From DASYRX01 sp036003845 (GTDB taxonomy: Bacteria; Gemmatimonadota; Gemmatimonadetes; Gemmatimonadales; Gemmatimonadaceae): a stretch of 8,571 nt of DNA. The stretch lies in assembly GCA_036003845.1 (NCBI GenBank), contig DASYRX010000187.1, forward strand, positions 1-8,571, written 5' to 3'. The position numbers and the translations under genes were made by a program. Under the pieces are notes generated by a model, which saw nothing but the letters and a program-made list of their open reading frames with translations, searched no databases and was not told the DNA's origin. Positions 1 through 7,500 of the stretch are shown in pieces. The number at the start of each line of letters is the position of its first letter. The stretch's first letter is position 1.

Positions 1-1
1 G

Positions 2-406
2 ATTGGGCGGCGTCCGGATGCCGAAGCAGTCTTCCGAGAAGCCGGGAAGATCCTCGCCGGCGAAGCGTACCGCACGGTGGGCGCCGTTCAACGCCGCGTG
101 CTCTGGATCCTGCCGAATCTTTTCAAGAAGTCGCTAACGACCCGACATGTCCGTCGTCTCGCATACCGCTACTTCAACGGCGACGTCGAGCGGGCCGGTT
201 CGTCGATCTACCTCGAGGTGAAGGAGTCAGTCACAGTGGATTCCGCGCCGCGCGGATCGGGCTGCGCGTACTACGAGGCGGGACTGCGCGAGCTGCTGCG
301 CCTCTTCGTCAACAGTGGCGGAGTCGTCGAGCATGTGCGCTGTGAGTCGCGAGGTGAAGGGGCGTGCCGTTGGCGCGCCGAGTGGCGTCCATTACCGCGC
401 GGCTAA
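2..406 (+). CDS. V4R-like / DUF2378-like ligand-binding domain protein, C-terminal part (5' end outside window)
   Basis: This frame is open from base 2 to the TAA at 404-406, so the gene starts upstream of the window. The first possible internal start is GTG 77, but coding-like sequence (IGRRPDAEAVFREAGKIL) precedes it, so 77 is unlikely to be the true start. About 134 residues are visible. The C-terminal half contains GCAYYEAGLRELLRLF, then VEHVRCESRGEGACRW, ending shortly after. This C-x5-G-x2-C-x-W type ending and the helix before it resemble V4R (4-vinyl reductase) domains and the Myxococcus-type DUF2378 family, which bind small molecules or hydrocarbons and often serve as sensory modules. 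The two cysteines could be ligand or redox residues. No partner domain is visible. The gene ends nine bases before the aminopeptidase, suggesting co-transcription. The reading frame is secure; the family assignment is from pattern memory only. Confidence 0.6.
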   Translation: MGRRPDAEAVFREAGKILAGEAYRTVGAVQRRVLWILPNLFKKSLTTRHVRRLAYRYFNGDVERAGSSIYLEVKESVTVDSAPRGSGCAYYEAGLRELLRLFVNSGGVVEHVRCESRGEGACRWRAEWRPLPRG

Positions 407-415
407 CTTCAGGCG

Positions 416-1612
416 ATGTTGACACCGGCGAATTTGACGCGCGTGCAGCGCGCGTTGGGCGAGCTACGCCTGGACGGCTGGCTGCTGTACGATTTTCGCG
501 GCTGCAATCCGATCGCGCAGAGCATGATAGGGCTCGAGGGTCTGCAGACGCGCCGCGTCTTCGGCTTCGTTCCACGGGAGGGGAGCCCGACGGGGATCGC
601 ACACCGCATCGAGCCCGGGCCCTGGCGGCGCTGGCCTAACGAGTGGACGAAGGTCGAATACAGCGGCTGGCGCGAGCTGGAGCAGCTACTCGAGGGCTTG
701 CTGCGCGGCAAGACGGTTGCGATGGAGTACTCGCCTGGAGACGCGGTTCCGGTGCTCGACCGCGTCCCTGCGGGCGTACTCGACATGGTGCGGCGCTGGG
801 CGAACAGCGAGGTCCACTCGTCAGGCGAGCTGGTTTCGCTGTTTTACGCCACGCTCGACGCCGATCAGATCGCGTCGCACGTTCGCGCCGCTGAAACGAT
901 CGCGCGCATCGCTCGTGAGGCCTTCCAGCACGCCGGCGACAATGCGCGCCGCGGGACGCCGTCGACGGAATACGAGATCTTCCGCTGGATTCACGAGGCA
1001 TTCGCCCGAGCGGGCCTAACGACTGACCACGGCCCGAGTGTATCGGTCAATGCGAACGCCGCCGATCCACATTACGAGCCGACGGCCGACCGTTCCGAGC
1101 CGATTCCGTCAGGCAGCACGCTGCTGATCGACCTCTTCGCCAAGGATCAGCGCGAAGGGAGCGTCTGGGCGGATCAGTGCTGGATGGGAACGATGGGTCC
1201 GCCGAGCGATCGTGTCGCGAAGCTGTGGACCGATGTGAAGGACGCGCGCGACGCGGCCATCGAGTTCGTGCGCGCGCAGACGCGCGCCGGCTCGACGATC
1301 AAAGGCGCGGCCGTGGACGACGTGGCGCGCGGCGTGCTGCGCGAGCGCGGGCTCGGCGACCAGTTCACGCACCGCACGGGGCACTCGATCGATCCGCGCG
1401 AATTGCACGGCGCCGGGCCGAACCTCGACAACCTCGAGACGCGCGAGGAGCGGCTCCTGCTCCCGGGCGTCGCATTCTCGATCGAGCCTGGGGCGTACTT
1501 CACGGGCGAGGTTGGTCTGCGCAGCGAAGTGAATGCGATCGTCGCCGGCGCACCGGGCGGCGAGCTGCTGATCACGCCTAACGAGTACCAGCGCGAGCTG
1601 TTGATCGTGTGA
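416..1612 (+). CDS. M24-family metallopeptidase (Xaa-Pro aminopeptidase/dipeptidase type)
   Basis: Predicted cytosolic enzyme of 398 residues that removes an N-terminal residue before proline, or splits Xaa-Pro dipeptides. Residues 1-~145 look like the creatinase-type N-terminal domain; residues ~150-398 are the pita-bread catalytic domain. The five expected metal ligands are visible: D239 (LLIDLF), D253 (WADQ), H323 (RTGHSID), E357 (FSIEPG) and E371 (LRSEV). The substrate-binding His is in NAADPHYEP (H219), and the late His-Gly of RELHGAG is also present. Length is normal for prolidase-like M24 proteins. ATG 416 is chosen because it lies nine bases after the upstream stop and begins the N-terminal domain; the ribosome site is weak (only AGG, very close), consistent with coupling to the upstream gene. 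The stop TGA overlaps the permease start. Creatinase or another M24 amidohydrolase is a less likely alternative, since exact substrate cannot be read from sequence. Confidence 0.9.
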   Translation: MLTPANLTRVQRALGELRLDGWLLYDFRGCNPIAQSMIGLEGLQTRRVFGFVPREGSPTGIAHRIEPGPWRRWPNEWTKVEYSGWRELEQLLEGLLRGKTVAMEYSPGDAVPVLDRVPAGVLDMVRRWANSEVHSSGELVSLFYATLDADQIASHVRAAETIARIAREAFQHAGDNARRGTPSTEYEIFRWIHEAFARAGLTTDHGPSVSVNANAADPHYEPTADRSEPIPSGSTLLIDLFAKDQREGSVWADQCWMGTMGPPSDRVAKLWTDVKDARDAAIEFVRAQTRAGSTIKGAAVDDVARGVLRERGLGDQFTHRTGHSIDPRELHGAGPNLDNLETREERLLLPGVAFSIEPGAYFTGEVGLRSEVNAIVAGAPGGELLITPNEYQRELLIV

Positions 1613-2952
1613 CGGGAACCCCGCCGTCCGGCGCGCTGCGCCGGGAGCTGGGGCTCTTCACGGCCGCGCTGCTCGTCGTCGGCGGAATCATTGGCAGCGG
1701 CATCTTCTTCACGCCGGGCGAAGTCGCGCGCGCGTTACCGAGCGGCCAGTGGATCTTGCTGGTGTGGGCGTTAGGCGGCATTCTCGCGTTCGCCGGTGCG
1801 CTCACGTACGCCGAGCTTGGCGCGATGCTGCCACAGGCCGGCGGTCCATACGTGTATCTGCAGCACGGATTCGGCGCGCTGGCTGCGTTCCTGTACGGAT
1901 GGATGGTGTTGCTCAGTATCGCGACTGGCGCGCTCGCGGCCGTCGCGATGGGCTTCGCAGGGTACCTCTCGCGTTTCGTCGACCTCGCGCCAATCGGCGG
2001 CCCGCTGGGCACGGCGGCATTGACGATCAGTGTGATGGCGGTCATCAACTACCTCGGCGTCAAGCCTGGCGCGACGGTACAAAACATCTTCACAGTGGCC
2101 AAGATAGCCGCGTTAGGCGCATTGATCGTGTTGGGGTTGCTGCTTTGGGCCAGGTTGGGCGCGCCGCCACCAGTTGCGAACGCTCCGGCGCCGCGCGCAT
2201 CACTCCTGAGCGGTTTCGCCGCGGCCTTCACTGCAGTGCTCTTCACGATCGGCGGCTGGCAGCAGATGAACATGGTTGCGGGTGAGATCAAGGATCCGGC
2301 GCGCACGATCCCCCGCGCACTGGCAATCGGCATCGGCATCGTCGTAGCGATCTACTTGGGCGCCAACGCGGTGTATCTTCGCGCGTTAGGCCGAGACGGG
2401 CTCGCGGCCAGCGCCGCGGTGGCGGCCGATGCGGCTTCGCGTATGATCGGTCCCGTGGGTGCCACGTTCATCAGCATCGCGGCGATGCTTTCGGTGCTGG
2501 GTTTCGTCAACGTCGTGCTGCTGGCGAACTCGCGCATCATCTATGCGATGGCCGTGGAAGGGCTGTTCTTCGATGCCGCGGGGCGCGTGCATCGTCGCTT
2601 CGGCTCACCGCACGTCGCGATCGTCATCATGACCTCATGGTCGCTGCTGCTCCTTGCATTCACGCGCGGCGATCTTGGTGCGTTGCTCAGCGGCGTTGTC
2701 TTCGCCGACTGGATTTTCTTTGGACTCGGCGCCGCGAGCGTGTTCGCGCTGCGCAAGAAGATGCCCGATGCTCCGCGGCCGTATCGCGTGCTCGGTTACC
2801 CGTGGATGCCGGGGTTCTTCGTAGCGGCTGCGCTGGTGGGCATCCTGAGCGCGATCGTGTCGTCGCCGCGCACATCCGCGTTAGGCGCGTTGCAGTTGGT
2901 CGCCGGGTTCATTGCTTTCCGCTGGTTCCGCGCGCGGTCGAAACGCGGCTAA
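1609..2952 (+). CDS. APC-superfamily amino acid permease (LAT/SteT-like)
   Basis: Inner-membrane transporter of 447 residues with about 12 hydrophobic helices (approximately 16-38, 47-70, 91-118, 133-150, 160-181, 200-222, 234-256, 282-307, 333-352, 356-382, 402-420, 424-441). Helix 1 carries the unwound APC signature GGIIGSGIF (residues 25-33), which binds the substrate amino and carboxyl groups. TYAELGAMLPQAGGPYVYL (66-84) and GWQQMNMVAGEIKDPARTIP (216-235) are typical of the L-type/SteT branch of amino acid exchangers. The start is GTG 1609, sharing GTGA with the stop of the peptidase, so translation is probably coupled. A role moving amino acids released by the peptidase is plausible; the substrate cannot be deduced. 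The TAA stop lies in GGCTAACG. All four CGTTAGGC words in this gene encode Leu-Gly through TTA-GGC. Confidence 0.92.
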   Translation: MTGTPPSGALRRELGLFTAALLVVGGIIGSGIFFTPGEVARALPSGQWILLVWALGGILAFAGALTYAELGAMLPQAGGPYVYLQHGFGALAAFLYGWMVLLSIATGALAAVAMGFAGYLSRFVDLAPIGGPLGTAALTISVMAVINYLGVKPGATVQNIFTVAKIAALGALIVLGLLLWARLGAPPPVANAPAPRASLLSGFAAAFTAVLFTIGGWQQMNMVAGEIKDPARTIPRALAIGIGIVVAIYLGANAVYLRALGRDGLAASAAVAADAASRMIGPVGATFISIAAMLSVLGFVNVVLLANSRIIYAMAVEGLFFDAAGRVHRRFGSPHVAIVIMTSWSLLLLAFTRGDLGALLSGVVFADWIFFGLGAASVFALRKKMPDAPRPYRVLGYPWMPGFFVAAALVGILSAIVSSPRTSALGALQLVAGFIAFRWFRARSKRG

Positions 2953-2999
2953 CGCCGATCAGGCCCTAACGGCCACAAGAACGTCAAGAGCAGAACCTA

Positions 3000-3034
3000 T
3001 TCGGATCACGCGGATATCTCGGATGGGACCGGAC
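3000..3034 (+). repeat. CGGAT-rich intergenic repeat, copy 1 (longest)
   Basis: CGGAT occurs at 3002, 3011 and 3020 with 9-base spacing, then CGGAC at 3030. Bases 3010-3031 match 3233-3254 at 20 of 22 positions in direct orientation. Bases 3000-3015 match the reverse complement of 3171-3186 at 15 of 16 positions. It looks like the most complete copy of a short dispersed intergenic repeat. Confidence 0.6.
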
Positions 3035-3163
3035 TCGGGTCGTCGCGGTCAAAGCAGTTCCAAGACCGTGGCTCACGACTTCCGAGCTCTTTGTTCTTTA
3101 CAAAGCAAACGCGTAGCTGGCCCGGCGCACGTGATGAGCTCTACTCTGTTTCAGGCGTTCGCT

Positions 3164-3201
3164 CCGTTCGATCCGCGTAATCCGAACGGCGGTTCCTTTT
3201 T
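3164..3201 (+). terminator. Weak terminator-like hairpin with T5 tract
   Basis: CCGTTCG (3164-3170) can pair with CGAACGG (3183-3189) across a 12-base loop, and TTTTT follows at 3197-3201. A competing 4-bp hairpin GAAC/GTTC (3184-3195) ends one base before the T tract. It could end transcription from the permease, whose stop is about 210 bases upstream. The gap between the 7-bp stem and the T tract, and the long loop, make this a weak call. Confidence 0.3.
3171..3186 (-). repeat. CGGAT-rich intergenic repeat, inverted partial copy
   Basis: ATCCGCGTAATCCGAA is the reverse complement of the first 16 bases of the copy at 3000, with one mismatch. It forms most of the loop of the terminator-like hairpin 3164-3189, so the two features overlap. 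Confidence 0.5.
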
Positions 3202-3232
3202 CAAAACGTCAACGGCAAACCTGTCGCATCCA

Positions 3233-3254
3233 GCGGATATGTCGGATCGGACCG
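3233..3254 (+). repeat. CGGAT-rich intergenic repeat, direct partial copy
   Basis: This matches 3010-3031 at 20 of 22 positions (differences at the 9th and 16th bases). With the inverted piece at 3171-3186 it makes up a split, rearranged copy of the 3000-3034 unit. It leads directly into an imperfect hairpin at 3248-3275. Confidence 0.55.
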
Positions 3255-3324
3255 ACAGCCCGTCGGAGGGGTCCGCAAGCTGGCCGGAGGCCGGCCCGGG
3301 CAGTATGGTTAGGCCCTCTAGAGG
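3248..3324. other. Cluster of GC-rich hairpins and palindromes
   Basis: Three small dyads lie side by side. CGGAC (3248-3252) and CGAC (3253-3256) pair with GTCG (3262-3265) and GTCCG (3271-3275) with one bulge. GGCCGG (3282-3287) pairs with CCGGCC (3291-3296) over a 3-base loop. CCTCTAGAGG (3315-3324) is a perfect 10-base palindrome. None has a T tract, so they are not simple terminators. They could be an RNA leader structure, an operator or the decayed end of a mobile repeat; no function can be assigned. Confidence 0.4.
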
Positions 3325-3478
3325 CGGGACGGAACTGTGCGCGTTCGACTGCTCCGCACGATGCCAAAAGTCTCCGGAAACACCCGCGCAATCGAGGCAG
3401 CACTCGCTACTGGCTTTGGAGCCCGCTTTCCGGCTTCCGAGCGCCTCGAATCAACACCATTGCGGAGCCAGATCGCGC

Positions 3479-3484
3479 AAGGAG
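3479..3484 (+). promoter_or_regulatory. Strong ribosome binding site for the DUF4956 gene
   Basis: AAGGAG lies 8 bases before ATG 3493, the best Shine-Dalgarno sequence in the window, and fixes that start. The 8-base spacer is almost entirely the dispersed word GCCTAACG (3484-3491), whose first base is also the last base of the ribosome site. Confidence 0.8.
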
Positions 3485-3492
3485 CCTAACGC

Positions 3493-4530
3493 ATGGGACG
3501 CAGGACGGAGCTCGCGGCTGGTAATAGCGGTCTGTCCCTCGCAGCCAAGCGGCTGTTGGCAATCATTGCGTATTACGTTGTGCTCGCAGCGGCCATCGCG
3601 CTGTCCTGGCCCTACTCGGCGGCTGTTCGACACCTCCTCACGGGCACATCGCTAGCGGATCTCGCTGCAGGGGTCGGTGGAGCGGCGCAGGTGCTCACCA
3701 ACGCGCCGCGCGTTGTGTCGGCCGAGTCGCTGCAGCAGCAGGTACAGGTTACTCTGCTCGCGCTGGCTGGTGCGCTCGTCACGTCGCTCCCTGTCGCGTG
3801 GTCGTATTCGCTCACGCGCCGACGTCGCGGTTTCGCCCAGTCGATGGGGCAAATCCTCGTTCTGTTGCCTGTAGCCGTCGCTGGAATGGTGACGTTGATC
3901 CAGAGCAGTGTCGCGCTCGCCTTCAGCCTCGCGGGCATCGTCGCCGTCCTGCGCTTCCGAAACGCGCTCGATGATGTGAAGGACGGCGTCTACATCTTCG
4001 TCTGCATATCCATCGGCATCGCGGCGGCGCTGGGCGCTCTCACCATCGGACTGCTGACATCTTTCGTCTTCAATGCCAGCGTCCTGGTGCTTTGGTGGCT
4101 GGACTTCGCTCGGCGGCCGACTCCGGGAATCCGCGGCGGCATACGCAAGCTGATGCGGCTGCCCAAGGTCCATCTGCCGCGGCTACCTAACGCGAGACCA
4201 CTGGGGTCCATTGCCGCTGATGGTGATGCAGTCCACGCATCGGCGGCGCGCGCGTGGCGCAGTGAGCTGCTCACCTCCAAGGGCGCGGAGCTCAAGGGCC
4301 ATGTGACGTCATCCCTGCGCATCCAGACGCCAAGTCCCGATGAGACCCGGCCATTCGTCGAGGCGTTGCTGCGCGAACGCGCCCGACACTGGCGCCTGAT
4401 CGGTGTCATTCCCACCGGCGCCGAAATGTTCACGCTCAAGTACCGCGTGAGCGTGCGTCGTGCCGAGCGATCGGAGTTGCTGGACGCCGTGCGCGCGTCG
4501 TCGCGCGTCGTCGGAGTGGAGGTCCGATGA
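3493..4530 (+). CDS. DUF4956 family membrane protein with C-terminal ferredoxin-like domain
   Basis: The protein has 345 residues. Hydrophobic segments lie near 19-38, 86-104, 119-137, 138-154 and 166-200. The core SSVALAFSLAGIVAVLRFRN (138-157), followed by ALDDVKDGVYIF, matches the DUF4956 pattern as I remember it (membrane helix, then V/L-RFR, then an acidic D-x3-D step before the next helix). After a basic linker (~206-235) comes a soluble tail; residues ~273-345 (LRIQTPSPDET to VVGVEVR) read as a beta-alpha-beta-beta-alpha-beta ferredoxin/ACT-like fold, as in the tails of MgtC-type proteins. No biochemical function is established for the family to my knowledge. In other bacteria, by recollection, it sits beside CYTH/VTC-type polyphosphate polymerase genes. 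Here the PPK fusion starts 13 bases downstream, so a membrane partner for polyphosphate synthesis or passage is a reasonable inference. The start is fixed by a strong ribosome site. Confidence 0.85.
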   Translation: MGRRTELAAGNSGLSLAAKRLLAIIAYYVVLAAAIALSWPYSAAVRHLLTGTSLADLAAGVGGAAQVLTNAPRVVSAESLQQQVQVTLLALAGALVTSLPVAWSYSLTRRRRGFAQSMGQILVLLPVAVAGMVTLIQSSVALAFSLAGIVAVLRFRNALDDVKDGVYIFVCISIGIAAALGALTIGLLTSFVFNASVLVLWWLDFARRPTPGIRGGIRKLMRLPKVHLPRLPNARPLGSIAADGDAVHASAARAWRSELLTSKGAELKGHVTSSLRIQTPSPDETRPFVEALLRERARHWRLIGVIPTGAEMFTLKYRVSVRRAERSELLDAVRASSRVVGVEVR

Positions 4531-4543
4531 TCGGGAATACGCG

Positions 4544-7500
4544 ATGAGTCTGGACGGCGCCGATGGCCGCTGGGACGTTCCGACGGCCGAAGCGCTCAAG
4601 CGGCTGGTCACGGAGCCATTGCCGCTCGGCCTGCGCGGCGGGACGCCGACGCGCGGTTTCATGCGCGACATCTATTACGACACCAGCGACGCGGCGCTCA
4701 AGGCGCGTGGCGTCAGCTGCCGCGTTAGGCACACGTCCGACGACCGTCACGAGCTGACAGTCGCTGTCGTGACCGAGCACGCGGGCCAGTCTCTGATCAC
4801 ACGGGCCGACAGCAACATCCCCGCTGGCGACGTGCGTGCCGCCCTGGACGCGACGAACGACGCCACGCGCCTGCTGCGCTCAATCGTGAACCCGGCCTCG
4901 TTAGGCCCTCACCTCGAGCTCGAGATCGAGCGTCAGCTGCGACCTGCGACAAAGGGATGGCTTCGTCCGGCTCGCTTCGAGCTGGAATACGCCAGCGTGA
5001 CAGTTCGCGCGGCGGAGCTGGCCCGCTCCTTTCATGAGATTTCACTTCAGACGCTGCGGCGAGGACAACCGAGCCCCGAGCGCGTCGCGCGCGCGATAGG
5101 CGAGTTCTACGGGCTGCGCTCGGTCACGCATGATCGCCGAGAACGCGGCGAGCAGATCCGCAGCGCGCTCGAGAGCGAGGCGCTGGCGCGCAAGATCGGC
5201 GGGGGCCGTTGGATTGCTGTCATCGCGCTCGACGGTCCTTTCGTCGCGGCGCTCAGCGATGGGTCACGCTGGAAGCTTCCTCTTGCGGAAGGGAGCGGCG
5301 AAGAAGCGTGCCGTCTCACGATGCGCCGCGCGCTTGGGAGCAGCGTCGGCGATCTGCGCTTGCTCTCCACGACTGAGGGGGAAGGTCGGCTGCGTTCTCT
5401 CGAGGTATGGATCGTCACGCACGTCGACAGAGGGACGACGAAGGGAGGCGATCCCGCGCTCACGTGGGCGCCAATCGAGGAAATGCTGGCGCGAATCGGC
5501 ACGGCGCAGATCCAGGATGCCGGGACGCTCGCCGCACTGGCGCTGCTCTCGCGCTCGGAGCTTCTCCCCAGTCTGGTCGCGCTCCCGTCGGCTGGTAAGC
5601 TGGAGGCGCGGGCACAAAAGCGCCGCGATGCAACGGCGACCGAAGGCCCCGTTAGGCAGGACGCCGCGGGCCCGATCCTCGACTCGGAAGCGAGTCTGCT
5701 CTCCTTCAACGAGCGCGTCCTCGCCCTCGCAGAGGACGAGTCGGTACCACTCCTCGAGCGCGTGCGGTACCTCGCGATCGTAGCGTCCAACATGGACGAG
5801 TTCTTCGCCGTCCGCGTTGGCGGTCTCAAGTTCTCGGGCCAGGAAGTCGCCGACGAATCCTCCGACGCGACATCCGCGGACGTTCGGCTGGCCCAGGTGG
5901 CGAGGCAGACGCGCGCACTCCTCGTTAGGCAGTACGCCTGCTTGGATGCCTGCCTGCGGGCCCTGCGGCCCCAGGGCGTGCGACTGCGAAGTATTGCCGA
6001 GCTGACAGACGCTGAGCGCGAGACTCTGCGCGGCTACTTCAGATCGACGATCTTCGCCTATCTCACACCTCGCGCGGTCACCGCGACACCCGGCCATTCG
6101 CTGCCGGTCGTTGCCGACAAGGGCCTTTGCTTCGCCGTCATGCTTCGCGAAGGGGCAGGGACCGGGCCGCAGCACCTCGCAGAGCTGGCGATCCCTGCGA
6201 CGCTCCCTCGATTCGTTCAGTTGAGCGGGGCCAACGACCTTATCCCCGTCGAGGAAGTGATTCGCTTCGCGCTGCCTCTCATGTATCCCGGGCGTCGCGT
6301 TGAGCAGGCGCACCTCTTCCGCGTCACGCGCTACGCGGACCTCGGCGTGGACGAGCAACGCGCCGGCAACCTCGCGCAGGCAGTACAAGAACGCACGCAA
6401 CAGCGGCGGCACCAGCCGATCGTGCGCATCGAAGTCGAGCAGGGAATGCCTAACGCGATGCGCGAGCTGCTGCTTCGCGAGCTGCAGCTCGAGCCAGGCG
6501 CGCGCCCCGGAGGTTTTGGCGTGAACGATGTCTTCGACATCCCCGGGCTCATGGATCTGGAGGGGCTACGGCAGCTCGCGGATCTGCCGCTGCCGGGTGA
6601 GGGGCTCACGTTCGCAGCGATGCGCCCGCGTCGAGCGTTCGCCGACGATCAGCCGTTGTGGGAAACGCTGCGCGACCATGATGTGTTGCTGCACCACCCA
6701 TACGATGATTTCGCGTCGAGCGTCGTGCGCTTTTTCGAGGAAGCCGCGGCGGACCCCGACGTCGCCGCGATCAAGGTTGCGCTGTATCGCGCCGGTTCAC
6801 GCTCGCCAATCGTCGATGCGCTGTTGCAAGCGGCGAAAGGCGGAAAGGATGTCACCGTTTTCGTGGAGCTGAAGGCTCGCTTCGACGAGCAGCGCAACGT
6901 GCAATGGATGAAGACATTGGAGTCGGCAGGCGCGCACGTCGTTCACGGACTTCCGGGCTTCAAGAACCATTCGAAGATCGCGCTCGTCGTGCGCCGAGAG
7001 CGCGACGGTCCACGACGCTACGCGCACGTGGGAACTGGGAACTACAACGCGGCGACGGCACGCGTTTATACCGACCTTGGCGTGCTCACGTCGCGTGACG
7101 ATATCTGCGACGACGTCACGGATCTGTTCAACACGCTCACGGGCAGCTCGGTGCCGGCTGACGTTCGCTATCAGAGCTGTCTCGTCGCACCTAACGAGCT
7201 CCTTCCGGGGCTGATCAAGCGCATCGAGCGCGAAGCCGAGCACGCTCGCGGCGGCCGTGCCGCGCGCATCCGGCTCAAAGTGAATGGGCTGTCTGATCGC
7301 GAGGTCGTCCAGGCGCTGTATCGCGCGTCGCAAGATGGCGTGACGATCGATCTTGTTGTGCGCGGCATTTGCACCCTGGCGCCGCGATTGGCGGGCATCT
7401 CAGAGCGAATTCGCGTCGTGAGTCTGCTTGGACGCTTTCTGGAACACGCGCGCATCTTCGCGTTCGACAACGCGGGCGATCCCGAGTACTTCATTGGTTC

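Larger units (their letters stand above)
2953..3492. other. 540-base intergenic stretch without a convincing gene
   Basis: This separates the peptidase/permease run from the polyphosphate run. A 248-codon open frame (2912-3655) crosses it but overlaps the ends of both flanking genes, is rich in Ser/Arg/Pro, has no recognisable domain and is best read as chance. Composition is less uniformly GC-rich than the genes, with short A/T tracts such as CTTTTTCAAAA near 3200. It holds imperfect CGGAT-type repeats, GC hairpins, a weak terminator-like hairpin and the ribosome site of the next gene. I see no tRNA, no known riboswitch and no clear -35/-10 pair, though the second run needs a promoter somewhere here. 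Confidence 0.7.

Noticed and set aside
3089..3105. CTTTG/CAAAG hairpin as a terminator, and TTTACA inside it as a -35 box
   Set aside because: The stem is only 5 bp and A/T-rich with no following T tract, and no -10-like hexamer lies at a suitable distance after TTTACA.
3304..3309. TATGGT as a -10 element for the DUF4956 gene
   Set aside because: No matching -35 is found 16-18 bases upstream (the region is a GGCCGG hairpin), so there is no adequate promoter support.
2953..3492. CRISPR array from the intergenic repeats
   Set aside because: There are only one full and two partial imperfect copies, one inverted, with no regular spacers and no cas genes in the window.
2912..3655. 247-codon open frame crossing the intergenic stretch
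   Set aside because: It overlaps the 3' end of the permease and the 5' end of the DUF4956 gene, has a Ser/Arg/Pro-rich low-information translation with no domain, and no ribosome site. Long stop-free frames are common at this G+C.
4460..4543. Extended N-terminus of the PPK fusion from GTG 4460
   Set aside because: It would overlap the DUF4956 gene by 71 bases and adds residues that are only an out-of-frame reading of that gene. ATG 4544 with GGGA eight bases upstream is a better start.
5264..6412. 382-codon open frame on the minus strand inside ppk1
   Set aside because: It is antisense to clearly conserved PPK1 sequence, with a Arg/Glu-rich shadow translation and no recognisable motif.
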